A stretch of DNA of 64,000 nt from Clostridia bacterium (GTDB lineage Bacteria; Bacillota; Clostridia; Oscillospirales; Acutalibacteraceae): the NCBI GenBank assembly GCA_017626295.1, contig JAGAJB010000036.1, positions 62,001 to 126,000 on the forward strand. Direction: 5' to 3'. Both the position numbers and the translations under genes were made by a program. The notes beneath the pieces were generated by a model. The model had not been told where the DNA came from. It worked only from the letters and a program-made list of their open reading frames with translations, and did not search any database. Positions 54,035-61,511 of this stretch are shown here, piece by piece (within the stretch, counting starts at the first letter, position 1; each line of letters starts with the position of its first letter).

Positions 54035-54055
54035 AGGCGGAATTTAATTCCGCCT
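54035..54055 (+). terminator. Hairpin between rpsB and tsf (partial attenuator)
   Basis: AGGCGGAAT (54035-54043) pairs with ATTCCGCCT (54047-54055) around TTA. It is followed by TGATAACTTT, not a T run, so it probably reduces rather than ends transcription into tsf or protects the rpsB 3' end. Confidence 0.55.
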
Positions 54056-54083
54056 TGATAACTTTATAAAGGAGGAAACCCCT

Positions 54084-55181
54084 ATGGCATTCACAGCTTT
54101 AGATGTTAAAAACTTAAGAGAAAAAACAGGCGTTGGTATGATGGAGTGCAAAAAAGCACTTACAGAAGCTGACGGTGATATGGATAGAGCGTTTGAAATT
54201 CTTCGTGAAAGAGGCCTTGCTGCTTCTGAGAAGAAAGCAAGCAGAATTGCTGCTGAAGGTGCTATCATCGCTTACACTGATGAAGCAGCTAAGGTTACAG
54301 TTCTTCTTGAAATTAACTCCGAAACAGACTTCGTTGGTAAAAACGAAAAATTCCAGGAGTTCGGTCTCAACGTTGCAAAAACAATCGCTGCAAATAAACC
54401 TGCTTCAGTAGAGGCTCTTGCTGACCTCACACTTGTTGGTTCAGACAGAACAGTTACAGAAAACCTTAACGACCTTATCCTCGTTATCGGTGAAAACCTT
54501 AAAATCCGCCGTTTTGAAATCGTTGAAGGTGATGTTGTAACATACATCCACGGTGGCGGCGCAGTTGGTGTTGCAGTTAAATTTGAAACCAACCTCAGCG
54601 ACAAAGCGGAATTTGTTGCAATGGGTAAAAACATTGCTATGCAGGTTGCAGCAATGCGTCCCGAATATCTCTGCAAAGACTCTATCTCTGCTGATGAACT
54701 TGCAAAGATGAGATCAATCACAATTGACAGTTCACTCAATAAACCCGAATCACTTCCCAAGCCCATTCTCAGCGCTCTTTTTGATAAGGCTTGCGCAGAA
54801 AAACTTTTCAGCGATGAAGATGTTGCTGCTTACGAAGAGAACAAGAAGAGTCCTTATCTTTTCAACTTCCTTTCAAAAGAAGCAGTTGCTACACTTGCAC
54901 AGCTTGCAATTGCAGGTAAAGATGAATATATCAACAACAAAATCTTTGCAGGTGCAGTTGAAGGCCGTATCAAGAAACAGATTAAAGAAATCTGTCTCCT
55001 TGAACAGACATTCGTTCGTTCCGACCTCTTTGACGGTACTGTTGCAGGCTATGTTGCACAGGTTGCAAAAGCAAACGGCGCAGATGTCAAGGTTACTGAC
55101 TTTATCCGTCTTGAAAAAGGCGAAGGTCTCGAAAAAAGAGAAGACAATTTTGCTGACGAAGTTGCCAGCATGATGAAATAA
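54084..55181 (+). CDS. tsf: Elongation factor Ts with an internal insertion
   Basis: EF-Ts recharges EF-Tu with GTP. The start follows GGAGG. The N-terminal UBA-like domain and TDFVGKN motif are normal (TALDVKNLREKTGVGMMECKKAL; EINSETDFVGKNEKF), as is the later LLEQTFVRSD. At 365 residues it exceeds the usual 290-310. The excess lies around residues 210-290, between VAAMRPEYL and GRIKKQIKEICLLEQ, and includes ESLPKPILSALFDKACAEKLF. Such extended forms are known from some Clostridia. It is co-transcribed with rpsB. Confidence 0.95.
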   Translation: MAFTALDVKNLREKTGVGMMECKKALTEADGDMDRAFEILRERGLAASEKKASRIAAEGAIIAYTDEAAKVTVLLEINSETDFVGKNEKFQEFGLNVAKTIAANKPASVEALADLTLVGSDRTVTENLNDLILVIGENLKIRRFEIVEGDVVTYIHGGGAVGVAVKFETNLSDKAEFVAMGKNIAMQVAAMRPEYLCKDSISADELAKMRSITIDSSLNKPESLPKPILSALFDKACAEKLFSDEDVAAYEENKKSPYLFNFLSKEAVATLAQLAIAGKDEYINNKIFAGAVEGRIKKQIKEICLLEQTFVRSDLFDGTVAGYVAQVAKANGADVKVTDFIRLEKGEGLEKREDNFADEVASMMK

Positions 55182-55193
55182 AATTTCAAGTTA

Positions 55194-55264
55194 GGGCGGC
55201 TTTCTTCTGAGAGCCGTCCATACTGTTTTAAATTTGAAAATTAGCGGAACACAAAATGTTCTGC
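55194..55264 (+). terminator. Two hairpins behind tsf
   Basis: GGGCGGCT (55194-55201) pairs with AGCCGTCC (55212-55219). A second stem pairs GCGGAACA (55244-55251) with TGTTCTGC (55257-55264). Neither has a full T run; the first is followed by TACTGTTTTAAATTT and is the better terminator candidate. Confidence 0.5.
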
Positions 55265-55322
55265 ATAATATAAATGGTATTCAACAGCCGAAAGGCAATC
55301 TAATTATACTGGAGAGATTACT

Positions 55323-56513
55323 ATGGAAAGAAAAGTAGGTACTGTTTCGCGCGGTATTCGTTGCCCAATTATCAGAGAAGGCGACAACCTGGTAGATATT
55401 GCTGTAACAAGTGTTATCGAGGCTGCCGAGAGCGAAGGTTTTGAACTCAGAGACCGCGATGTTGTTGCTCTTACAGAGTCTATCGTAGCAAGAGCTCAAG
55501 GTAACTATGCTAAAGTTGAAGATATTGCTGCTGATGTTAAAAATAAACTCGGCGGTGAAACTATCGGTGTTATTTTCCCGATTTTGTCACGTAACCGTTT
55601 TGCTATCTGCCTTAAAGGTATTGCAATGGGTGCAAAAAAAATCGTTCTTATGCTCAGTTACCCCAGCGACGAAGTCGGTAACTCTCTTTTGACTTATGAT
55701 CAACTTGACGAAGCAGGTATCAACCCTTACTCCGACGTTCTTACTCTTGAAAAATACAGAGAACTCTTCGGTGAGAATAAGCATGAATTTACAGGTGTTG
55801 ACTATGTTGCTTATTACTCAGAAATCATTAAAGAAGCAGGCGCAGAAGTAGAAATCATTTTTGCAAATCAGCCTAAAACCATTCTTGAATATACCGACTG
55901 TGTTCTTACTTGCGACATCCACACACGTGCAAGAACAAAACGTATACTCAAAGCAGCAGGTGCAAAGGTTGTATGCGGTCTTGATGATATTCTTAATGCT
56001 TCCGTAAACGGTAGCGGTTGTAATGAAGCATACGGTCTTCTCGGCTCTAATAAATCAACAGAAGATACAATTAAACTTTTCCCCAGAGAGTGCAATTCTC
56101 TTGTTAACGAAATTCAGGCTGAATTGCTTAATAAAACAGGTAAACATATTGAAGTAATGGTTTACGGTGACGGTGCATTTAAGGATCCCCAGGGTAAAAT
56201 CTGGGAACTTGCAGACCCCGTTGTTTCTCCTGCACATACCGACGGACTTATCGGTACACCCAATGAACTTAAACTCAAATATCTTGCTGATAATGACTTT
56301 AAAGGTCTTTCAGGTTCTGAACTTAAAGAAGCAATCTCCAACAGTATTAAAGCAAAATCCGGCAGCCTTGTAGGTAATATGGCTTCGCAGGGTACAACAC
56401 CCAGACAACTTACAGACCTTATCGGTTCACTTTGTGACCTTACAAGCGGTTCAGGTGATAAAGGCACACCCATTATCCTTGTTCAAGGCTATTTCGATAA
56501 TTATACCGACTAA
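55323..56513 (+). CDS. CofE-like (coenzyme F420-0:glutamate ligase family) protein
   Basis: The 396-residue protein resembles the CofE/FbiB amide ligase family: TVSRGIRCPIIREGDNLVDI, RDRDVVALTESIVARAQGNY, and VYGDGAFKDPQGKIWELADP. In F420 makers CofE adds glutamates to the deazaflavin cofactor. F420 is not expected in this group, and no other F420 gene is in the window, so the true substrate is probably different. GGAGAG precedes the ATG. It lies just before the GMP synthase subunit gene, which may point to nucleotide or glutamate chemistry (inference). Confidence 0.75.
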   Translation: MERKVGTVSRGIRCPIIREGDNLVDIAVTSVIEAAESEGFELRDRDVVALTESIVARAQGNYAKVEDIAADVKNKLGGETIGVIFPILSRNRFAICLKGIAMGAKKIVLMLSYPSDEVGNSLLTYDQLDEAGINPYSDVLTLEKYRELFGENKHEFTGVDYVAYYSEIIKEAGAEVEIIFANQPKTILEYTDCVLTCDIHTRARTKRILKAAGAKVVCGLDDILNASVNGSGCNEAYGLLGSNKSTEDTIKLFPRECNSLVNEIQAELLNKTGKHIEVMVYGDGAFKDPQGKIWELADPVVSPAHTDGLIGTPNELKLKYLADNDFKGLSGSELKEAISNSIKAKSGSLVGNMASQGTTPRQLTDLIGSLCDLTSGSGDKGTPIILVQGYFDNYTD

Positions 56514-56552
56514 TTACTTAGTCCTTAAAATATATAGACGGAGGTAAAATAT

Positions 56553-57533
56553 ATGGATTTAATTAAACGTCCTGATGAAATGAAAAGAATTGATACCAAA
56601 GAACTTGCTGATGCATTTATTGCAGAACAAGTTGAAAAAATCCGTGCCCAAGTAGGCGATAAAAAAGTTTTACTCGCTCTTTCGGGCGGTGTTGATTCCT
56701 CTGTTGTTGCTGCATTGCTTATTAAAGCTGTCGGCAAGCAGCTTGTATGCGTTCACGTTAACCACGGTCTTATGAGAAAAGGGGAGAGCGAGCAGGTTAT
56801 CGACGTATTCGGTAAACAACTTGATGCCAACCTTATCTACATTGACGCAACTGACCGTTTCCTTGATAAACTTGCAGGTGTCGCTGACCCCGAAAAGAAA
56901 CGTAAAATTATCGGTAATGAATTTATCGAAGTTTTCAATGAGGAAGCACTTAAACTTGAGGGTATTTCATTCCTTGCTCAAGGTACAATTTATCCCGACA
57001 TCCTTGAAAGTGATGGCGTTAAGGCTCACCATAACGTAGGCGGTCTTCCCGAAGATATGAAACTTGAACTTTGCGAACCTGTCGCACTTCTTTATAAAGA
57101 CGAAGTTCGTGTTGTAGGTTCTGCACTCGGTCTTCCCGATGAAATGGTATACCGTCAGCCGTTCCCCGGTCCCGGACTCGGTGTTCGTTGCCTCGGTGCC
57201 ATTACCAGAGACAGACTCCACGCTCTCAGAGAAGCAGACGCTATCCTCAGAGAAGAGTTTGATAAAAACGGTCTCGCAGGTAAAGTTTGGCAGTATTTTA
57301 TTGCAGTCCCCGATGTTAAGAGCGTTGGCGTTAAGGATTCAAAGCGTTACGAAGGTTGGCCCGCAATCATCCGTGCAGTAAATACAACTGACGCTATGAC
57401 CGCAACTATTGAAGAAATTCCTTACAGCCTTCTTCACCACATCACCAACCGCATCACCCACGAAGTAGACGGTATCAACCGTGTTCTCTACGACCTCACA
57501 CCGAAGCCGATCGGAACAATAGAGTGGGAATAA
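56553..57533 (+). CDS. guaA: GMP synthase, ATP pyrophosphatase subunit (GuaA C-terminal part only)
   Basis: GMP synthase aminates XMP to GMP. This 326-residue protein has only the synthetase part: PP-loop LLALSGGVDSSVVAALL near residue 43, VHVNHGLMRKGESEQV, EGISFLAQGTIYPDILES, the dimerisation-domain RQPFPGPGLGVRCLG and a terminal DLTPKPIGTIEWE. The glutamine amidotransferase domain (about 190 residues) is absent. GGAGG precedes the ATG, so it is not a truncation artefact of start choice. The GATase may be encoded elsewhere, as in archaea, or the enzyme may use ammonia. A Tn7-like element lies downstream. Confidence 0.93.
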   Translation: MDLIKRPDEMKRIDTKELADAFIAEQVEKIRAQVGDKKVLLALSGGVDSSVVAALLIKAVGKQLVCVHVNHGLMRKGESEQVIDVFGKQLDANLIYIDATDRFLDKLAGVADPEKKRKIIGNEFIEVFNEEALKLEGISFLAQGTIYPDILESDGVKAHHNVGGLPEDMKLELCEPVALLYKDEVRVVGSALGLPDEMVYRQPFPGPGLGVRCLGAITRDRLHALREADAILREEFDKNGLAGKVWQYFIAVPDVKSVGVKDSKRYEGWPAIIRAVNTTDAMTATIEEIPYSLLHHITNRITHEVDGINRVLYDLTPKPIGTIEWE

Positions 57534-57615
57534 GAAAACTATTCTTGCAAAACTCATTTATTCTCCAAGGGGTAATTTCGTTTATCCTTTCCGGAATTAA
57601 ATAAACAAAGATTTA

Positions 57616-57651
57616 GACACTGTACATCATCAGATGTGCAGTGTCTTTTTT
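57616..57651 (+). terminator. Rho-independent terminator of guaA
   Basis: GACACTGTACATC (57616-57628) pairs with GATGTGCAGTGTC (57633-57645), 13 pairs with one G-T, around an ATCA loop, followed by TTTTTT. The proposed transposon end begins four bases behind the T run. Confidence 0.93.
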
Positions 57652-57657
57652 CTTTGT

Positions 57658-57897
57658 GTTTCTGGTAAAACTCAGCACATAAAACGTATATTCCGGTAAT
57701 TAAAATGCGTTATCCTCATTTCTGTTGCCGGCAATCAAAAAGGCGGTCAGAGCCTTGAAAAATAAAGAGAAATGAAACTTCTTCTCTTCTATTATCGCAT
57801 TCTTTTTTCTCTCTTTTTACCGGTATTATGATGTTCTTTCAGCTCACTTTTCCAGAACTATGAGGTTAGTTGGCTTAGTGTTACCGGTAAAGCAAAA
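57658..57897 (+). repeat. Left-end YGGTAA repeats, candidate TnsB sites
   Basis: Repeats lie at about 57658 (GTTTCTGGTAAAACTCAG), 57689 (TATTCCGGTAATTAAAATG), 57724 (GTTGCCGGCAATCAAAAAG), and 57879 (TGTTACCGGTAAAGCAAAA), all in one direction. A fifth, near 57816, reads in reverse (AATACCGGTAAAAAG). The first three are spaced by 31 and 35 bases. The region 57534-58134 has no gene apart from these, the guaA terminator and the array before tnsA. Confidence 0.55.
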
Positions 57898-57988
57898 TCG
57901 AAGTATCAAGTTCAGTTTTTCGGAAATCGCAGGAAGGTGAACAGGATGAAGAATTTTGCCTCGGAGAGAATAAATGAAAAAATCAATG

Positions 57989-58116
57989 ATATAAAGAGAT
58001 GCCAAAAATATGTTTTTGGGGAATTTTTAGAGTGTTTTATAGCCAAAAATAGCTAAATTTCCCCAAAAATGATATAAAAAATGCCAAAAATATGTTTTTG
58101 GGCAATTTTTGGCGGA
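57989..58116 (+). repeat. CCAAAAAT / ATTTTTGG array upstream of tnsA
   Basis: The near-palindrome GCCAAAAATATGTTTTTGGG occurs at 58001-58020 and again at 58083-58102, each inside a direct repeat that also contains GATATAAA. Additional CAAAAAT half-sites lie at 58043 and 58063, and a reversed copy near 58104-58112. TTTTTGGGGAA (58013) and TTTCCCCAAAAA (58058) can also pair. The array ends just before the TAGGAGG site of tnsA and is a good candidate operator. Confidence 0.6.
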
Positions 58117-58134
58117 ATTTTAGGAGGTTTATAA

Positions 58135-58503
58135 ATGAGAGCAAGTAATTTTAAGGGTGGACGGGTAATAAAGAAATCGCTGATAAAAAGTCAAAGTACT
58201 GTTAAGTGTTATGACAAGATTCAGGTTTCCTACGCTGGTATTTTGGAAAACGATGTTGATATTTATGAGATACGATGTAACGTTCTTCTTGATGGTCTGG
58301 ATGAAGGTGACTACACATCTGATTTCGTATGTACTAAAAACAATGGTGAACTGATGGTAAGAGAATGTGTATTCAGAAAGAAACTCTCTTTACCGAGAAC
58401 GTGTAAGCTGCTTGATGCAAGTAGGGCATATTGGTCAAGACGTGGTGTTACTGATTGGGCTATTGTCATAGAAAGTGAAGGTGTGCTTTATGAAGAAAAA
58501 TGA
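58135..58503 (+). CDS. tnsA: TnsA-like protein, degenerate endonuclease
   Basis: In Tn7, TnsA cuts the 5' strands at the transposon ends while TnsB cuts the 3' strands. This 122-residue protein matches only the TnsA N-terminal nuclease domain: GILENDVDIYEIRCNVLL, YTSDFVCTKNNGEL and LPRTCKLLDASRAYWSRRGV, the last being the RxYWxxRG block. Comparing the pattern with the family, the first glutamate becomes Q30, the aspartate is kept as D63, and the lysine of the ExK/QxK motif becomes V79 (RECVF). The C-terminal TnsC-contact domain of full TnsA (about 270 residues) is missing. It is the first gene of the tns operon, has a strong AGGAGG site, and overlaps tnsB by 14 bases. It probably binds but does not cut. 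Confidence 0.7.
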   Translation: MRASNFKGGRVIKKSLIKSQSTVKCYDKIQVSYAGILENDVDIYEIRCNVLLDGLDEGDYTSDFVCTKNNGELMVRECVFRKKLSLPRTCKLLDASRAYWSRRGVTDWAIVIESEGVLYEEK

Positions 58504-60292
58504 CCTTTTGAAGACACCAAATAGCGTATATCGTGTTCTTAACAGTGATAGTGAAAGTGTATTTGCTATTGATTGTATTAAGAAAACTATGCCTAAAACA
58601 TTTTCTTTAGATTATTTTAAGAAAGCTGAACCTGTAGCTACTCTTTCTCATTCATTTAAATCCTTTGATGAGTTAACTCCATCAGTGAGAAAGGTAGCAC
58701 AGGAACGATACACTATGATTGCCGGTGCTATATCTGTTGTTGATGATACATCGGAAAGAAATAGGATGATAAATAAGGCATCAGAACAGTTCGGCATCTC
58801 AAAACAAACAATACGCTCATATCTGTGCACTTATTTAGTGTATCAAGATTTAGCTTGTCTTGCACCAAGGGAAAAAACCGAAAAAGAACTTACTGAAGAC
58901 CAGAAGAATATGAGGTGGGCTTTAAATAAATTTTTCTATACACGAAATCAAAACTCATTACAAACTGCATACACAATGATGTTAAAAGATAAATACTGTG
59001 ATGAAGAAGGGGTGTTGTTACCTGAATTTCCGAGTTTTAACCAATTTAGATACTTTTACCGAAAATACAGAAAAATGGAGACTTTGTATATTAGTAGGGA
59101 TGGCTTGAAGGATTATCAGAGAAATAACAGACCTCTGCTTGGTGATGGCGTGCAAGAATTTGCACCTACGGTAGGCACAGCAATGCTTGATGGAACGGTT
59201 TGTGATATATACCTTGTTGATGATAAAGGGCAGTTAATTGGGAGACCGGTTTTAGTTGTTGCTTGTGATGCTAATACTTCTATGTGTTTGGGTTATTCTC
59301 TTCTATGGGAGGGTGGGACGTACTCACTTCAAACTTTAATGCTGAATATCATTGAAGACAAAGTTATTTTATGTGAAAGGTTAGGGATTAAGATAACGCC
59401 AGAACAATGGTCAATAAATCAACTTCCTGCAGTTATGGTAACAGATGGTGGTTCTGAATATGTAGGTAAAATTTTTGAGCAGATAACAGAGTTAGGGGTA
59501 ACTCTTATAAAATTGCCGTCATATAGACCTGAGTTAAAAGGCACAGTTGAAAAGTTCTTTGATGTAGTTCAGAATCTATACAAAGAAGTTTTGAAAGGCA
59601 AAGGTGTTATTATGCCGGACTTTCAAGAACGTGGTTCGCACGATTATCGCAAGGATGCTGTCTTAACATTACAAGAGTTTGAAAGAATCATTGTACGTTG
59701 CATTATTTATTATAATTGTGAAAGGGTATTACAAAACTATCCATACACAGAAGATATGCTTGAAAATAATGTGAAACCTTATGCTAATGAGATTTGGAAC
59801 TATAAGAAAAATGAGTCTGGGTCCAATTTAATTTCTGTAAATAAGCGTGACTTAACTTTAACGCTTCTACCACATATAACTGGTAAATTTACTCGTTTCG
59901 GACTGAAAGTAAACAAGTTAAGATACTACAATAAAGCTTATAAAGAACAATATTTGCAGTGTGGAGAAGTTACTGTTGTTTTTAATCCTGATGACTGTGG
60001 TAAGGTATGGCTGAAAGAATCAGATGGTTCATATGTTGAATTTGAACTTATTGAAAGTCGCTTTAAAGATATGTCGTTGGATAAAGTGCAGGAAATCCAA
60101 AGAAAACAAAAAGAAGTCGTTAAAAGTGCCGTAGAGGACAGTTTTCAAGCGAAAATTGAGCTGCTCTCCTTTATTGGAACTGTATCAAGTAAAGAGGCGC
60201 TCGAAGATGTGAAAATAGATGGAATACGAACTGCAAGAAAGAACGCAAGAAGAAAAGAGCACATAAATTTAGGTGGGAATATTGATGAATGA
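58490..60292 (+). CDS. tnsB: TnsB-type DDE transposase
   Basis: TnsB binds the transposon ends and joins the 3' strands to the target. The ATG at 58490 with GAAGGTG upstream is preferred to GTG 58475, giving 600 residues. An N-terminal helix-turn-helix (FGISKQTIRSYLCTYLVYQ, about residues 100-120) is followed by the RNase H core with D234 (AMLDGTVCD), D319 (MVTDGGSEY) and E354 (KGTVEKFF). The D-E spacing of 35 is standard. The C-terminal half has the Mu-B-like beta domain and a basic tail that should contact TnsC. Overlaps with tnsA (14 bases) and tnsC (8 bases) show a coupled operon. Confidence 0.92.
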   Translation: MKKNDLLKTPNSVYRVLNSDSESVFAIDCIKKTMPKTFSLDYFKKAEPVATLSHSFKSFDELTPSVRKVAQERYTMIAGAISVVDDTSERNRMINKASEQFGISKQTIRSYLCTYLVYQDLACLAPREKTEKELTEDQKNMRWALNKFFYTRNQNSLQTAYTMMLKDKYCDEEGVLLPEFPSFNQFRYFYRKYRKMETLYISRDGLKDYQRNNRPLLGDGVQEFAPTVGTAMLDGTVCDIYLVDDKGQLIGRPVLVVACDANTSMCLGYSLLWEGGTYSLQTLMLNIIEDKVILCERLGIKITPEQWSINQLPAVMVTDGGSEYVGKIFEQITELGVTLIKLPSYRPELKGTVEKFFDVVQNLYKEVLKGKGVIMPDFQERGSHDYRKDAVLTLQEFERIIVRCIIYYNCERVLQNYPYTEDMLENNVKPYANEIWNYKKNESGSNLISVNKRDLTLTLLPHITGKFTRFGLKVNKLRYYNKAYKEQYLQCGEVTVVFNPDDCGKVWLKESDGSYVEFELIESRFKDMSLDKVQEIQRKQKEVVKSAVEDSFQAKIELLSFIGTVSSKEALEDVKIDGIRTARKNARRKEHINLGGNIDE

Positions 60293-61511
60293 TTATGTAA
60301 AGTATATGCCTGAAATATTAATGGGAGATGAGCTTGATAAAAAACTACAGATTATACCGGATTATGATGCTGGTATAAGAAATGCATCTGCGACCGAAAG
60401 ACTTGTGGCACTACAGGATTTGTACTCTGTTTTCATTCCAAATCAATTGAGCCGTGAAATATATAGTAAACTTTATCTTTCGTTATTACGCTCGATGCAG
60501 AAAAAACAGTCAATTTTGGCTGTACGACAATATAACGAGAACAGTAAAATAATTCGTCAGAACTCCTACGAAAGCATTATTGGGGGTAGCGATTCATTTA
60601 CAATTATTGGACCGAGTGGAATTGGAAAGAGCTCGGCTATAAGTAGGGCAGTAAATATTCTTACAGAAACACCAGTTTTAAAACTCAACAATACAAATGT
60701 AATATCTTGTTTGCAAGTTCAAGCACCTGCAGATTGTTCAGTTAAAGGTTTGCTTCTTGAAATATTAAGGAAAGCTGATGAAGTATTGAACAGCAGTTAC
60801 TACAATAACGCTTTTAAATCACACCCAACAGTTGATATGTTGATTGGTATTGTGAGTCAGGTTGCTTTGAACCACATAGGTCTTTTAATTGTTGATGAAA
60901 TCCAGAATGTAGTTAACAGCAAAAACGGTAAAACAGTAATCGGAACGCTCACGCAGTTGATTAATAACAGTGGTGTTTCTATCAGTATGGTTGGTACACC
61001 TGAGAGTACTATCTTTTTTGAGCAGGCGATGATGCTCGCTCGAAGGTCGCTCGGATTAAACTATTCTGCTATGGAATATGGCGAGGTGTTCCGAGAATTC
61101 TGTGAAATACTTTTAAACTACGTATATGTAAAAGAAAAAGTTGATGTGAATGAAGCAATGCTTATGTGGTTATTCAATCATTCATCAGGTAATGCAAGCG
61201 TAGTAGTCAATTTAATACACGCAGCACAAGAAATAGCGATTCTCGAAGGTTACGAAACATTAAGTATAAAAACACTTAATCTGGCTTTTGAACGTAGGAT
61301 GGCGATGTTACACGACTATATTGATGTTCCGAAAACAAATACACCGAGCGTTAGAAAGAAAACAATAGAGTTGCCTGAAATTATAAAAGATGTGACATTG
61401 GATGAATTTGTAAGTATTTTTAAGATTTCTTCACGTGCTAAAGCACAGGGCGTTGATATAGTTTGTGAACTAATTAAGAATGATATTTCGATAATCGAGG
61501 TGCCGGTATGA
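60285..61511 (+). CDS. tnsC: TnsC-type AAA+ ATPase
   Basis: TnsC is the ATP-dependent regulator that links target selection by TniQ to TnsA/B. The ATG at 60285 follows AGGTGGG and overlaps the tnsB stop by 8 bases; it gives 408 residues. Walker A GPSGIGKSSA is at 109-118, Walker B LLIVDEIQN has D204 and E205, and a sensor segment SISMVGTPEST follows. The N-terminal 100 residues (YNENSKIIRQNSYESIIGG) match the TniB/TnsC pattern, and a C-terminal winged-helix-like part ends it. It overlaps tniQ by 4 bases. Confidence 0.92.
   Translation: MNDYVKYMPEILMGDELDKKLQIIPDYDAGIRNASATERLVALQDLYSVFIPNQLSREIYSKLYLSLLRSMQKKQSILAVRQYNENSKIIRQNSYESIIGGSDSFTIIGPSGIGKSSAISRAVNILTETPVLKLNNTNVISCLQVQAPADCSVKGLLLEILRKADEVLNSSYYNNAFKSHPTVDMLIGIVSQVALNHIGLLIVDEIQNVVNSKNGKTVIGTLTQLINNSGVSISMVGTPESTIFFEQAMMLARRSLGLNYSAMEYGEVFREFCEILLNYVYVKEKVDVNEAMLMWLFNHSSGNASVVVNLIHAAQEIAILEGYETLSIKTLNLAFERRMAMLHDYIDVPKTNTPSVRKKTIELPEIIKDVTLDEFVSIFKISSRAKAQGVDIVCELIKNDISIIEVPV

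Noticed and set aside
56514-56552. Missing glutaminase domain of guaA caused by a frameshift
   Set aside because: The gap before guaA is only 39 bases with a clear GGAGG site, and the gene before it is an unrelated CofE-like protein.
57989-58116. CRISPR array upstream of tnsA
   Set aside because: There are only two imperfect copies with no regular spacers, no cas genes and no leader; the pattern is palindromic and suits an operator.
58475-58490. GTG at 58475 as the tnsB start
   Set aside because: It would place the start upstream of the GAAGGTG ribosome binding site that serves ATG 58490.
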